Origin: Cotesia glomerata
Taxonomy: Eukaryota > Arthropoda > Insecta > Hymenoptera > Braconidae
Length of the DNA stretch: 64,000 nucleotides
Reading direction: 5' to 3'
Assembly (NCBI RefSeq): GCF_020080835.1
Contig: NC_058160.1
Location: 22,555,152-22,619,151 of the forward strand
In this document: positions 24,169 through 34,092 of the stretch, in pieces
Layout: each line of letters begins with the position of its first letter
How positions within the stretch are numbered: position 1 is the stretch's first letter
Position numbers and translations under genes: made by a program
The notes under the pieces: model-generated
Databases searched by the model: none
The model's input: the letters and a program-made list of their open reading frames with translations, nothing else
Told to the model about the DNA's origin: nothing

Positions 24169-24776
24169 CCTCTCATAACTTTTGAACGGCTTGACCGATT
24201 TGATCGCGGGTGGTGCCATTCAAAAGGGTTCGACTAAACTTAGATTTTGAATACAAGTTGGTCCGATTCGGACCGATAGATTTTGAGAAATCTTAAAAAA
24301 AATGCGAAAAAAATTTTTTTCAAATGTGGTTTTTTTTTAATAACTTTCAAACGGCTTGACCGATCATTTTCAAAAACTAATGAGCTCTTAACATCAAAAA
24401 ACCACGTCGATTGCCACCAAGCCGGTCAAAATCGGTTGATTCGTTCGTGAGTTATCGTTGACGAAAGAAATCGAAAAAAAAGTGTTTTTTTCGAATTACA
24501 CCGAAATTTCCGATCTGATCAATTTGTGTTTGAAAATATATCATAGAATTTGAAAAACTGCGTCGAACGCCGCCAACCCCGTGAAAATCGGTACATTCAT
24601 TCAAAAGTTATTGCGGTTTGAAAATTAAAAAAATAGTGTTTTATTAAACTTCTATCAGACTTTTGAGCTCGAAGAGCTCAAAAACGTAATAAGTGCAATT
24701 TTGAGCGCTTAATTACGAAAGTAGCGGGAAGTTGCAGGGATAGCCTTCAGGGTCAACCGTTTTCCTAATTTTTTTT
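23943..24776 (+). repeat. CTTCCCGC repeat, copy 2 (complete)
   Basis: Starts TTTTTAACTTCCCGCTAAG and ends AACCGTTTTCCTAATTTT, with TAGCGGGAAGTT just inside the 3' end. (TG)n occupies about 24089-24165. After it come AACTTTTGAACGGCTTGACC, then AACTTTCAAACGGCTTGACC, then CGGTTGATTCGTTCG modules, which are degenerate copies of one another. No ORF except through the microsatellite. Confidence 0.85.
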
Positions 24777-25648
24777 ATAATTTACATCGACTTTATTATA
24801 CAAAACAACAAAACCCGTGATGTTACGCTCGGATGGAAAACAAACGAGCTCTTTACAAAAACAAAATAACACGGTATGGTGTTGTATGCCTGTACTGCGA
24901 GTACCATTCTATTCTATTCACACATCTCCTGTGCTTCCAATTTCTCAACGACTATAATATAATTTGCCCAAGGGATAAACACTCTTGAAGATTGGTTGCT
25001 GATGCAAGTTAGAAGAGAAGTAAGTAAAGAGCAAGAAGCAGTATCTGCCGAGTACGAGTCATACCAACTAAAGCAAAGCAAAGTAAAGTATCTTTAGTAA
25101 ATCTCTTTTCCTCTTGTTGCCCTTGTGATACTTACTCACTCACTCATTCGTTCACCAGTCCTCCTCAGATTGTGTGCTATGCGGGCGCAGATATTAGATT
25201 GTCAGTCAGATCCATGGGCGTTGTGCCCTGAGCTACTAAAGAGTACTACCATTTTGCTTCTAACTTGAATCAAAGCCAACATACTCAAGTTCAAGCTTTT
25301 TCCCTCTTTTCTATCTACACCAGCATCCAACACGAGCCTCATCAACACAATAGCGCATCACCACATTTTTACATTGTATAGACAAAACCACTTACAACTA
25401 CTCACGACTAGAAAAAACATTAACAACAAAATGTATGGAAAACGGTCGAATTTGAAAAACGACGAACACTTAATCCCCTAGGCGACTAAACTCTAACTTG
25501 CGTTCAATTTAACTATTTATGCAGATATTAACTGCAAGTATGCAAACTATAATTGCATTTTAAATTATATTAGAATAAAATATAATAATATGAATAAATT
25601 ATTTATTTAAAAATTTTTTTAATAATGAATTTATTTGAAAATAATAAT
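24777..25648. other. No gene seen
   Basis: Mixed-composition sequence without repeats or recognised coding signal. Confidence 0.4.
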
Positions 25649-26022
25649 CACACTGAAAAAAAAAATAAACTCGATTCAAAAGAAAAATTTTTGAACCAAG
25701 AAAATCATTTTAAAATTATTCAGAGTCCATATTGAAGACGAAAAATTCTAAATTCAAATAAAATTCACTTAAAACAAAGAAATTTCCTAGTTCAAGAATT
25801 TTTCTACTTAAATCTAGACAATGAAGCTATTCAAAATGATTTTCTTGTTTTGCTATTAAAAGATAAAATTTTCTAGAACTTTATCATTTAAATCAAGCAT
25901 TAAAACTTCATGGACAAAATGAAATTCAATTAAATCAATAATAATTCATTGATTCAAAAATTCTTCTGTTGATTTAAGACAAATGTTTTTTTTTCTTGAA
26001 TCAAATAAATTTTCTACAATGT
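25649..26022. mobile_element. CACTGAAA word-type element
   Basis: The left end CACACTGAAAAAAAAAATA and right part TTTTTTTTCTTGAATCAAAT are roughly inverted. The interior repeats GATTCAA/TTGAATC and CAAGAAA/TTTCTTG words in both orientations. The right end is degraded. Confidence 0.45.
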
Positions 26023-27879
26023 AATTTTTTTAAAATAAGTAATATTTTTTGCGGATGTTATGTCGGACTCAACGTTCGACGTTTTTATTTTATAACAAAT
26101 AGAATTTAATTATTTATTCATAATTTTATGTTTTTACAACTAATTACATATATTTATTTTATTATTAAATTTTTCTTTTTTAGAATTCTAGATACTATTT
26201 TTTCTTCAAATAGAAATTATTTTAAAAATATTTATCGGTTTATCTGGGTCGAATAGTAAATAATAGATTTATGGCCCGAGAAAATAAAAAAATAGTTTTG
26301 TTATCTAAGTAACAATAAAATTAAGTAATAATTATGTTAGATAAAAATAAAATTAAGCGACAAAAATTTAAATAATGAAACAAATAAACAAATAGAACTT
26401 GATAATTGAACAATTTAAAATAAACAAATATTAAACCATAGAACTCTAAAATAATACAATAAAATAATTAATTTATAAAACAACAAAAACAGAAATTTCT
26501 TTAAAATTAAATATTTAAAAGTTAACTTCAAATACATAAGATGTACAAAATTGAAATACATATTAATTCGTACGTTTTAAAATAAATAATTTAATGTTAA
26601 ACAGTACGCATGTATGTCTTTGTTTATGCGTAAATACGCTCACGTATACACAAACACATAGATGAATATAAGAATATACCATAGTAAGAGGTAACACACA
26701 AGGTATTCGATGCACAGCTAGTTTTCCGGAATATTTGGAGAGAGGGTGGAAGTCCCAAAACTAGAGAGCTAATTAGGCACATTTTTCCCCTACTGCTTCA
26801 ACTATCGGACCCACCCAAACTCTCAGACCCGGAAAACTGTCGTCGTATCGCTCTCGTTGTCCTGACGTCCTAGTGTTAACATCGAAAAAAAAAGTTTTTG
26901 TAAGTTTCAATGAAACCACGCGTCAGATTCAAAAAGAAATTGTTAGTGAAGTAAATTTAAATTATGTAAAGAAACGGTAACAATGATATTTAAGTAAGTC
27001 CTTAATTAAGATTTTTATGTTTGTTTTAATAATTCAAATCTTTGTATTATAATTTTATAATATATTTATTAAATTGAATTCATTTTTCTTATATTATAAC
27101 TTCAACCTCCTCCCATAAGCTTCAGATCCTTATCTATAAGCCTAACGGCTAGGATAAAAATAATTAAATTTTTGTTGCGTTTTCGACGTAACACGGAGAA
27201 TTTGAAAAAACTTTGTTACCAGTTTTTAGTTAAAAAAAAAGAAATCAAGAGTTTCAACTCACGACCAATTAACAGTAACTGCTAAAACAAAATAACACGT
27301 AAACGTCTCATTTAATAACCACCTCAATTACAAAATCTAGCAGTCAAGTTATTTAAAAACTTTTTATCGCCATTAAACCTTAATTTTTCTCCGTTAAAAA
27401 AAAATCATCACCACTAACCGTAACTTTGACTTCCAGACCGAACAAACTCCGAAATTACCGATTGTTAGCGCTTTATTTCAAAGCAATTAGCATCAAGACA
27501 CATTAACTTTAATGATAAAACTAAAACCAAAGTAAGCTACTATATTGCGCGCGTTATTTTAAACACCAAAGTGGAAAAATATTCTCTAGTAAAAAGACAA
27601 AGAGCAGAAAAAGAGGCGGGGGCTGCGGATGTTAGAGCTGTTTTAAAAAGAGGAGTAACGTATCGCGTGTAGTGTGCTTGTGGAAAGTTAGTTCGCGTTT
27701 CCATTTAGTGGATAGGAGCTCAACATACAGGTAATGTAACGCGCTCTCAACTCAAAGCCCTGCGGTCGCTTCACGGACACGGACATGGGTATGGGCATAA
27801 TAGCCACCCAGTTATCTATGTAACACCCGTATCACTGCACCCACTGAAAAGACGCTTCATGCTCCAAGATATAGTAGTA
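26023..27879. other. No gene seen; AT-rich, mixed island 26700-26880
   Basis: 26040-26620 is strongly A/T-rich. 26700-26880 and 27590-27860 are mixed composition. No motif or exon is recognised. Confidence 0.4.
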
Positions 27880-28217
27880 TATATTAGGGTATTTAAAAAA
27901 TGTCGAAATTTTTTTATTCTTTCCGATGATGTCAAAAAAATGACAAGATACCTAACAATAGAAATTTCACTCTTAATCCGAGCCCTTATATTAATATCGA
28001 TATTAAGTTTTCCCCCAATTCATTTTTCTATTTTCATTCAAATAACACAGGAAAATTTTTTTTTGTTTTTATAAATTTTTACAACGTTTGAACGATCGGT
28101 ATTAAAAAACTTTTAAGTAATAAATTTTGAAAGAAATTTTATACGGTTCACAAAAAATGTCCTGATCACAACTTTATGAAGTTTAGCCGTTTTCAAGATA
28201 TCAGCATTTATTAAACA
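27880..28217 (+). repeat. GGGTATTTC-type dispersed repeat, copy 2
   Basis: Starts near ATTAGGGTATTTAAAAAA and shares with 11690-11997 the block CATT-AAATAACA-AGGAAAA followed by a T run. It abuts the 3' terminus of the Helitron at 28218, so the Helitron may have inserted at its edge. Non-coding ORF. Confidence 0.4.
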
Positions 28218-28628
28218 CTAGCTGTTACTCGCCCGCTCCGCTGGGCGCTTTATAAAATTGCATTTTCAGATCTAGACTTGAAATTTAATTAGAGTATTGT
28301 TTTGAATTGCACAGATTCCCAATTCTATCGAACTGGCATTCACTTTTTATCGATGTAATTATTCTAGTTAATACTCATTTTAACTTTCAATGTGCAATCA
28401 TTATAACATTCCCGTGTTTTTCTTACAAAAATGAATAATAATTGATACGAAAAAAAAAAATTTTAATGAGCATTGAAAGTTTCAGTTAAAGAAGTCGCAG
28501 ATCTCATAAGTGAAGAAATCTGCCTAGTATATAAACATAGCCAATAGAATTAAAAAATTTATTTTAAACAAATGACAATCGAATAGAATAAATTTAGCTA
28601 CAATAAAAATTCATTACCCGAGTCAAAA

Positions 28629-29396
28629 TTAAAAAACTAATTTCAGCCTCCAAATTCTACTCGAGGGTAAGGAGGCTGAAATCAGTTTTTTAGATTAACC
28701 CAAGCTGTACAGCGAAACCTTAATTTCAGCCTAAACTTGGTATTTTTGTCCGCTTTTACCAATTTTAGGTTGAAATTAGTATTACAGAACCCTAAAATGA
28801 CCCTCCAAAACCTACAGTTCGATCGAGAAAAAGATCTTCATTAGTTTATATGAAAAAGGTGAGAGGAAAGAAGGGAAAGGAGAAAGAATTTAAATCAAAA
28901 TGGCTGTCGGGAGCGGGAAAAATTTTAAATTAAAAAATAATTTTTTTATTTATTGATTGTAATTTATAATTCTCATATAATTTATAAAATTCGCTATGTA
29001 AATTAACATTTGATAAAAATGTTTTCTTTAATTTAATTTTTTTTTGTTTTTTATAATTTTTCTTTTTTATTTTGATTTTTACTTTATTTTTTTCGGAGTT
29101 TTTTAAAGGAGGAGGAAGGGGACGGGGGTAAAGTTTCACATCACATTTACATTCATTCATCTTAATTAAATTTAACGCTTGCCTTATAAATAATTTTATA
29201 AAAACGTCTATTGCTCTAACCGAGATTCGAACAGTACACCTAACGCACGCGAGACTACAACCTAACCGCAACGTTATACGAACGTTGGAGAAATTTTTAT
29301 GTCAGGAGTTTCATTAACCAAATGTATAGATCTAAAAAACTGATTTCAGCCTCCTTGCCCTCGAGTAGAATTTGGAGGCTGAAATTAGTTTTTTAA
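28629..29396. repeat. Inverted pair of 66-base hairpins within the CCCGAGTC element
   Basis: 28629-28696 and 29331-29396 are reverse complements with about one mismatch. Each is itself a hairpin (AACTAATTTCAGCCTCC pairs with GGAGGCTGAAATCAGTT), and both outer edges carry TTAA. This is either a nested TTAA-flanked element or internal amplification of the parent element's word. A 113-codon minus ORF between them (28930-29271) is low-complexity Lys-rich and not supported as a gene. Confidence 0.65.
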
Positions 29397-29907
29397 CTTT
29401 AAATTGAGAGAGCATTAGCTTCACAAATGAGAAGAAGAATGAGTCCCACACATCATGCGATCACTTTTTAAGTTCGAAATGACGAATATTAAAGTCTAAA
29501 TTTTTAATTATTATACTTTAACATTTTCGACATTCACATAGCAATTATTACTGTTTGAAATAGTATTTTCCCCACGTAAATAATAAATTCTAGCATTTAA
29601 ATGATAAATATTATAAAGTGATCATTAAAATTACGATTTTACTGTTTGAAATGGTAATTTTTTTCAGTTGATCATTACTTATTATAAATTAACTAAAGTG
29701 AAAGCCCCAATTATTGACAAGGGTCTAAATATTGACACCCTAAATTATTTTTTAATATATTTAATTATCTGTAATAAGAATAACTATCATATCAATTTTA
29801 ATTAATTAAAAAATTGAAAAAAATTACTGTCAGTTCAAAATATTAAATATTAATTATTGAAAAAAAATAAAGTCAGTACCAGCTCATCAAACCAGTTTAC
29901 GAGCATC

Positions 29908-30200
29908 TACACTGAGAAAAAAAATACTTTTATTAAGAAAATTTTCTTGATACAAGAATTTATGATTTTGAAAATTTTCAAGAATATATTTTCTTAGCTC
30001 GCGAAATTGTTAGATTGATTGAAATAATTTTTACTTAATTTAAATAAAGCTATTCTTCTGTTTATCTATTATCCAAAGATATATATTGATGTTCTTTTCT
30101 TCAGAAATTAATAATTAATAATAATAGAATATTTGATCGTCAACGAGTTTCTTGAGCCTAGAAATTGTTAATTGAGCAAAAGTATTTTTTTTTCTCAGTA
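29908..30200. mobile_element. TA-flanked CACTGAG word-type element, about 290 bases
   Basis: TA-CACTGAGAAAAAAAATAC at the left matches the inverse of GTATTTTTTTTTCTCAG-TA at the right over more than 20 bases. The interior carries AAGAAAATTTTCTTG, TTCAAGAATATATTTTCTT and similar words in both orientations. Lies inside the CCCGAGTC element. Confidence 0.65.
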
Positions 30201-30714
30201 TTTTCTTAACAACTTTGATTAGAAAAGCATTTTTTTTGAATGCCGAGTTTAAATTAATTTCTTAATTATAATGATCTTTTTTTTTTAATTAACAATATAT
30301 GCAAAATTTATAAAATTAAATAATCGAAATTAATGTTTTCAACTGACGAAATTCTAAGTTCCATGAAATCGTAAAATTAACCTACTTATGCTCGTAGTAG
30401 GCTGAAGTACCGCAAAAAAGGTGTTCAAAGCGATCCTAAGTTTTGGAGGTTGAAAATATTATTCTAAAATACTAATTTTAGCTTCCATACCCTATTTTGA
30501 GTACATTGAAGGTCAAAATAGTATTTCACATTCAACGGTAGGCACAACATCAAAAGAAAGTACACGGAAAGAAAATTGAAGGAGTTTTTACTATTTTACT
30601 ATTGTAATTTTTACTAAATAAAATAGTAACGGTGGACTATACTTCTCATTTAGTAATTTTTACGATCTACTATTGTAAATTTTATCCAACAAATAAGACT
30701 AGCAAGAGTCTTAA

Positions 30715-31086
30715 GGTAGTTGTTGCGTGATAGGCATTTCAACAGAAAATTATGAAATTTTTTTTATTGAAAGATAAATATATTAATAATTCACTACCAA
30801 AATTTCAGATCAATTGACCGCACCGTTTTTGAGTAATTAATTTTCGAAATTGTATCTTTTACACGTAGAGGTATAGAGAGATGGTAAAGTTAGTATGAAA
30901 TCTTCCGTACCACTCGAGTGGGCCAAAGATTTCATACTAACTTTATCATCTCTCTACACCGCTACGTGTAAAAGATGCAATTTCAAAAATTAATTACTCA
31001 AAACGTGGGCTCAGTGGAATTATGACGCTCTTTCAATAAAAAATTTCATAATTTTCTGTTGAAATGCCTATCACGCTACAACTACC
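30715..31086. mobile_element. TTAA-flanked foldback MITE, 372 bases
   Basis: TTAA occurs at 30711-30714 and 31087-31090. The element starts GGTAGTTGTTGCGTGATAGG and ends with its inverse; arms of about 170 bases pair almost end to end around a centre near 30900-30920. TTAA duplication is the hallmark of piggyBac-type insertion, although the tips do not start with CCC. Compare 52702-53132. Confidence 0.7.
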
Positions 31087-31159
31087 TTAAAAAGTCGAAT
31101 ACTATAGAGCAAATTATACAATATGTGTTTGTGAACTTTACAATTCAACTATTGTAAAA

Positions 31160-31425
31160 ATTCACAGTTGGTTTTTTTAAAAGAAATATTAGGGAGGAAG
31201 AGAGATAGAAGGTTGGACTAATTGGTACCTGTACAGTAATCGAAAAAAGAATCCGCCATTTTTGTACTATCTGGGAATCGAACCCAGAACTCTGGTGTGT
31301 TGGCAGCCAGAGACTCTCCCTCTACGCTATCCGAGGTAAACTAAGACCCATATCCTTTAACATTTACATAAACTCGGAGTCTAGCGCTGTGCACGGCCAT
31401 CACTCACACTAATTGAGAAACATTC
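31160..31425 (-). mobile_element. tRNA-related insertion with 19-base direct repeats
   Basis: The 19-mer CAATTCAACTATTGTAAAA occurs exactly at 31141-31159 and 31426-31444. On the minus strand the insert holds a tRNA-like sequence at about 31264-31338: B box GGTTCGATTCC at 31274-31284, a CTCTGG/CCAGAG stem and a GCC-containing loop. The tRNA-like part starts about 87 bases from the minus-strand 5' edge, unlike a standard SINE. Part of the direct repeat resembles the surrounding element's own word, so the duplication is not certain. Confidence 0.5.
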
Positions 31426-31856
31426 CAATTCAACTATTGTAAAATTTTCTATAGTTCTATTGGAAAGATACAGAGGCAGCACTGGAAATTTTCATCTCTT
31501 ACTTTTTATAGTAATATCGTATTTTATCATGAATAAATAGTATTTCTTCTTCTAAAATATTTGACAATTAATAGTAATAAAAGTATAGTCCAGCTTTATA
31601 ATAGTTGTATCGTAAATTTTCCCAGAAATTTTTTCCCGTGTAGGCTTTTGAGGCTCGAATTAGTGTTTTAATTTTGACTCGGGTATTTTTAAGTCAAAAA
31701 AATACAGGTTCCAGATAAGTAATCACCACCATATCATATACTAAAACCTTCTCCAAAACACACTGCATCTTATGGTATTATTCCGATTGGTTCAGTAGTT
31801 TTCGCAGTATAACTGGACAAAGAAACCGGCTTTCCATTTATTAGTATAGAAGAAGA

Positions 31857-31922
31857 TAAGGTAAAAGCCCCAATAGATGATCACGTACCAGTATATGATC
31901 ATCTATTGGGGCTTTTACCTTA
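31857..31922. repeat. Perfect hairpin, 27-base arms, 12-base loop
   Basis: TAAGGTAAAAGCCCCAATAG... at 31857-31883 is exactly complementary to 31896-31922. It lies seven bases from the Helitron 5' tip. A single diverged half (GTGAAAGCCCCAATTATTGA) occurs near 29698-29717. Confidence 0.85.
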
Positions 31923-33287
31923 GTATTGATTAAGAATTTAAAATGTTTCATAAAGAACACCTAAGTAATAAAATTTTCAATTTCTATTATTATACATACG
32001 TTTTAAAATTATTTAAATCATTTCAATATTGAACTACGTGAATCTTTCATATTGATAAATTCAATAAATTATTCATGTACTTTTGATTTTTGGACGAATA
32101 TGGCATAAAACAATATCAATTTATATATTTCACGGTCTCAAAAATTTTTTTTAAGATTATAAATTATAACTATAGTCAGTTCAGGTAAATGCTTGCTGAT
32201 GGTTTTAACAGACCATTTAATATATTACCATCATCATCATCATCGTCATTATGCTCATCCTTGTTATTATTATACGGCGTGTACTTTTACTCATTAACGA
32301 CCATTATACTTGGGGTTACTTTGCTATTTATTTGCGTAAGCTTATTACTCGTGGCTCATGGTTCACGGTAGTTTCTGTAAGCTCTGGTTGTTTGGTAGCT
32401 CATTAATTTGTTTTGCAATCATCGTTATAGTTATAATTATACCAAACTTATTAGGTGACACAGTGGTTTATAATAAATAATAATAGTAAAACAATCATGG
32501 CAAGGATATGCACTGTGATTGTTTTTCAGAATCTCTCTCCCCTGATTTAAAAGCGATGGCGGGTAGCTTACACCCGATTGTTGGTTACGTTCGCCAACTT
32601 GAGTAACTTGAGGGTACTCGCGTCATTTATCACGATACTGCAGTCAATGATAATTGATTGCCGTGTAGACGTCACTTTGAATTGTCATTATCGCTCGTAA
32701 TTCACTATTGATCGCTCGGTGATCAAATTTCGATTTAAGTGTTCGGAAGAGAAGGATGTGACGAAAAACGGTTTGTGACTTTTTTTTTATTGGTTATTAA
32801 TTTTAGTATTTTTTAGAAGACATAGCGATTGTCTTTATCAAAAATAATAAAAAAAAAATTCACTTTTTGGCAACGAATTTTACTTTTTTAGAGTTATTTA
32901 TTTCTTAAAAATTTTAAAATTCTTTGGGAAACAAGTTAAAAATGTTTAAATCTATTATTTAAAAAATCAAGAATTTATGGTTTATACGCTTTGAAATGTT
33001 CAAAACTTACAACATATCGTTAATTATTTTTAATTTATTGAAGTGATCTACAAAGAAAAAGCTGATAACATGATTATTACAAAACGATATAGAAAAAAAG
33101 AGTTTTAATATTTTTTGTAAACTGTTTTAAGAAATTAAGAATAGTCAGTATAGGTAATAATAAATGCTATCTGCAAAATAATAAAATGATTGTAATGTGT
33201 ACTTCAATTTTGGTCATTGTAATTTCTTATTAAGTTATTAGTTGAAAGGAATAATCAGTTTAGAGTTACAAAATTGAATATTGGTAT
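31923..33287. other. No gene seen; mixed island 32500-32760
   Basis: The 60-codon ORF at 32189-32371 is ATC/TCA-repeat rich and unsupported. 32500-32760 is a repeat-free mixed-composition island. The rest is A/T-rich. Confidence 0.4.
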
Positions 33288-33643
33288 ACTGAAAAAAAAA
33301 AATAAACTGATTCAAGAACAAAATTATTTTAAAGAGATTCAATTATCTTAAATCAAGACCAAAAATTCTTGAGTCAAGTGAAATTTACTTAATCCAAGAA
33401 AAACTAATTCAAGAATATTTCTACTAAAATCGAAACAATAAAGCTCTGCAGAATGATTTTTATCGTTTAAAAATTTTTCTCTTAAATTAGGTGAATTTTT
33501 AACTTCCCGCTAAGAAAATTGAAAATTTTCAAAAATCGGGAAGTTATTGTTTTCACCCCGGTTTTCGAAAATCGAGTTTTCATCAGATCTCTACGTTTTG
33601 AGGTCCTAGGAAGCCTTCCTGACTATTTCCGCGGTGATGTCAC

Positions 33644-33691
<48 letters not shown>

Positions 33692-34092
33692 CAAATCTCT
33701 CATAACTTTTGAACGGATCATCCGATTTGAACGAAATAAGTGGCGTTTTGAAGAGTTCCTTTGACTCTAGAATTCTGATACTAATTTTCTGCGTTGAATG
33801 CCGTAAACCGCGAGAAAATCGGTTAATTCATTCAAAAGTTATTGCGGTTTGAAAATTCAAAAAATAGTGTTCTATAAAACTTCCATTAGCCTTTTGATAT
33901 CGAAGAGCTCAAAAGCACAGAATAGCTATTTATTTGAGCTTGGAGAGCTCAAAATTACACAAAAATTATATTTTTGAGCTCGAAGAGCTTAAAAAATAAG
34001 TGAATTGTTGAGCTCTTAGGTATGGAGGTAGCGGGAAGTTGCAGGGATGGCCTTTAGGGTCAACCGTTTTCCTAATTTTTTTTTTAGTGTAC
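33288..34092. mobile_element. TACTGAAA word-type element split by CTTCCCGC copy 3
   Basis: The left end TATACTGAAAAAAAAAA (about 33285-33301) and right end TTTTTTTTTTAGTG-TA (ending about 34092) flank CTTCCCGC copy 3. The left part carries GATTCAAGAA / TTCTTGAGTC words in both orientations. Confidence 0.45.
33495..34084 (+). repeat. CTTCCCGC repeat, copy 3 (internally shorter)
   Basis: Same start (AACTTCCCGCTAAG) and end (GGTCAACCGTTTTCCTAATT) as copy 2, with (TG)n at about 33651-33688. It lacks about one 250-base set of internal modules but keeps the GAGCTC palindromic units near 33900-33990. Confidence 0.8.

Larger units (their letters stand above)
30563..31640. mobile_element. TA-flanked CACGG element, itself host to two insertions
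   Basis: TA-CACGGAAAGAAAATT at 30561 and AATTTTTTCCCGTG-TA ending 31642 are inverted. The interior word ACTATTGTAAATTTT recurs near 30596, 30669, 31148, 31431 and, inverted or altered, near 31600. A TTAA-flanked MITE (30715-31086) and a tRNA-related insertion (31160-31425) lie inside. Confidence 0.6.
28617..31683. mobile_element. TA-inserted 3.07 kb element, TIR CCCGAGTCAAAATTAAAA
   Basis: TIRs CCCGAGTCAAAATTAAAA (28617 rightward; complement ending 31683) are flanked by TA at 28615-28616 and 31684-31685. The uninterrupted Helitron copy at 35588-35848 reads straight through this position (AAATAATGAA at about 35757-35766) with a single TA, which directly supports the boundaries and a TA duplication. 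The interior repeats the word GAGGCTGAAATTAGT in both orientations (near 28644, 28672, 28720, 28770, 29346, 29374, 30446, 30472, 31650). No transposase ORF. Other elements are nested inside. Confidence 0.8.
28218..31850 (-). mobile_element. Non-autonomous Helitron, interrupted by a 3 kb insertion
   Basis: In minus orientation it begins TCTATACTAATAAATGG (31850 downward) and ends with a GC hairpin (CGCCCAGCGGAGCGGGCG, 28230-28248) followed by CTAG at 28218-28221, then T. A TC start and a hairpin plus CTRR end are Helitron hallmarks. A second 5' copy at 35588-35848 aligns to both outer parts and lacks the insertion between them. Without the insertion the copy is only about 565 bases, so it codes for no Rep/helicase. 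The 5' flank is not the expected A when the start is set at 31850. Confidence 0.65.

Noticed and set aside
28930..29271. 113-codon Lys-rich ORF inside the CCCGAGTC element as a transposase
   Set aside because: No DDE or HTH motif; the Lys-rich part is an A/T homopolymer stretch.
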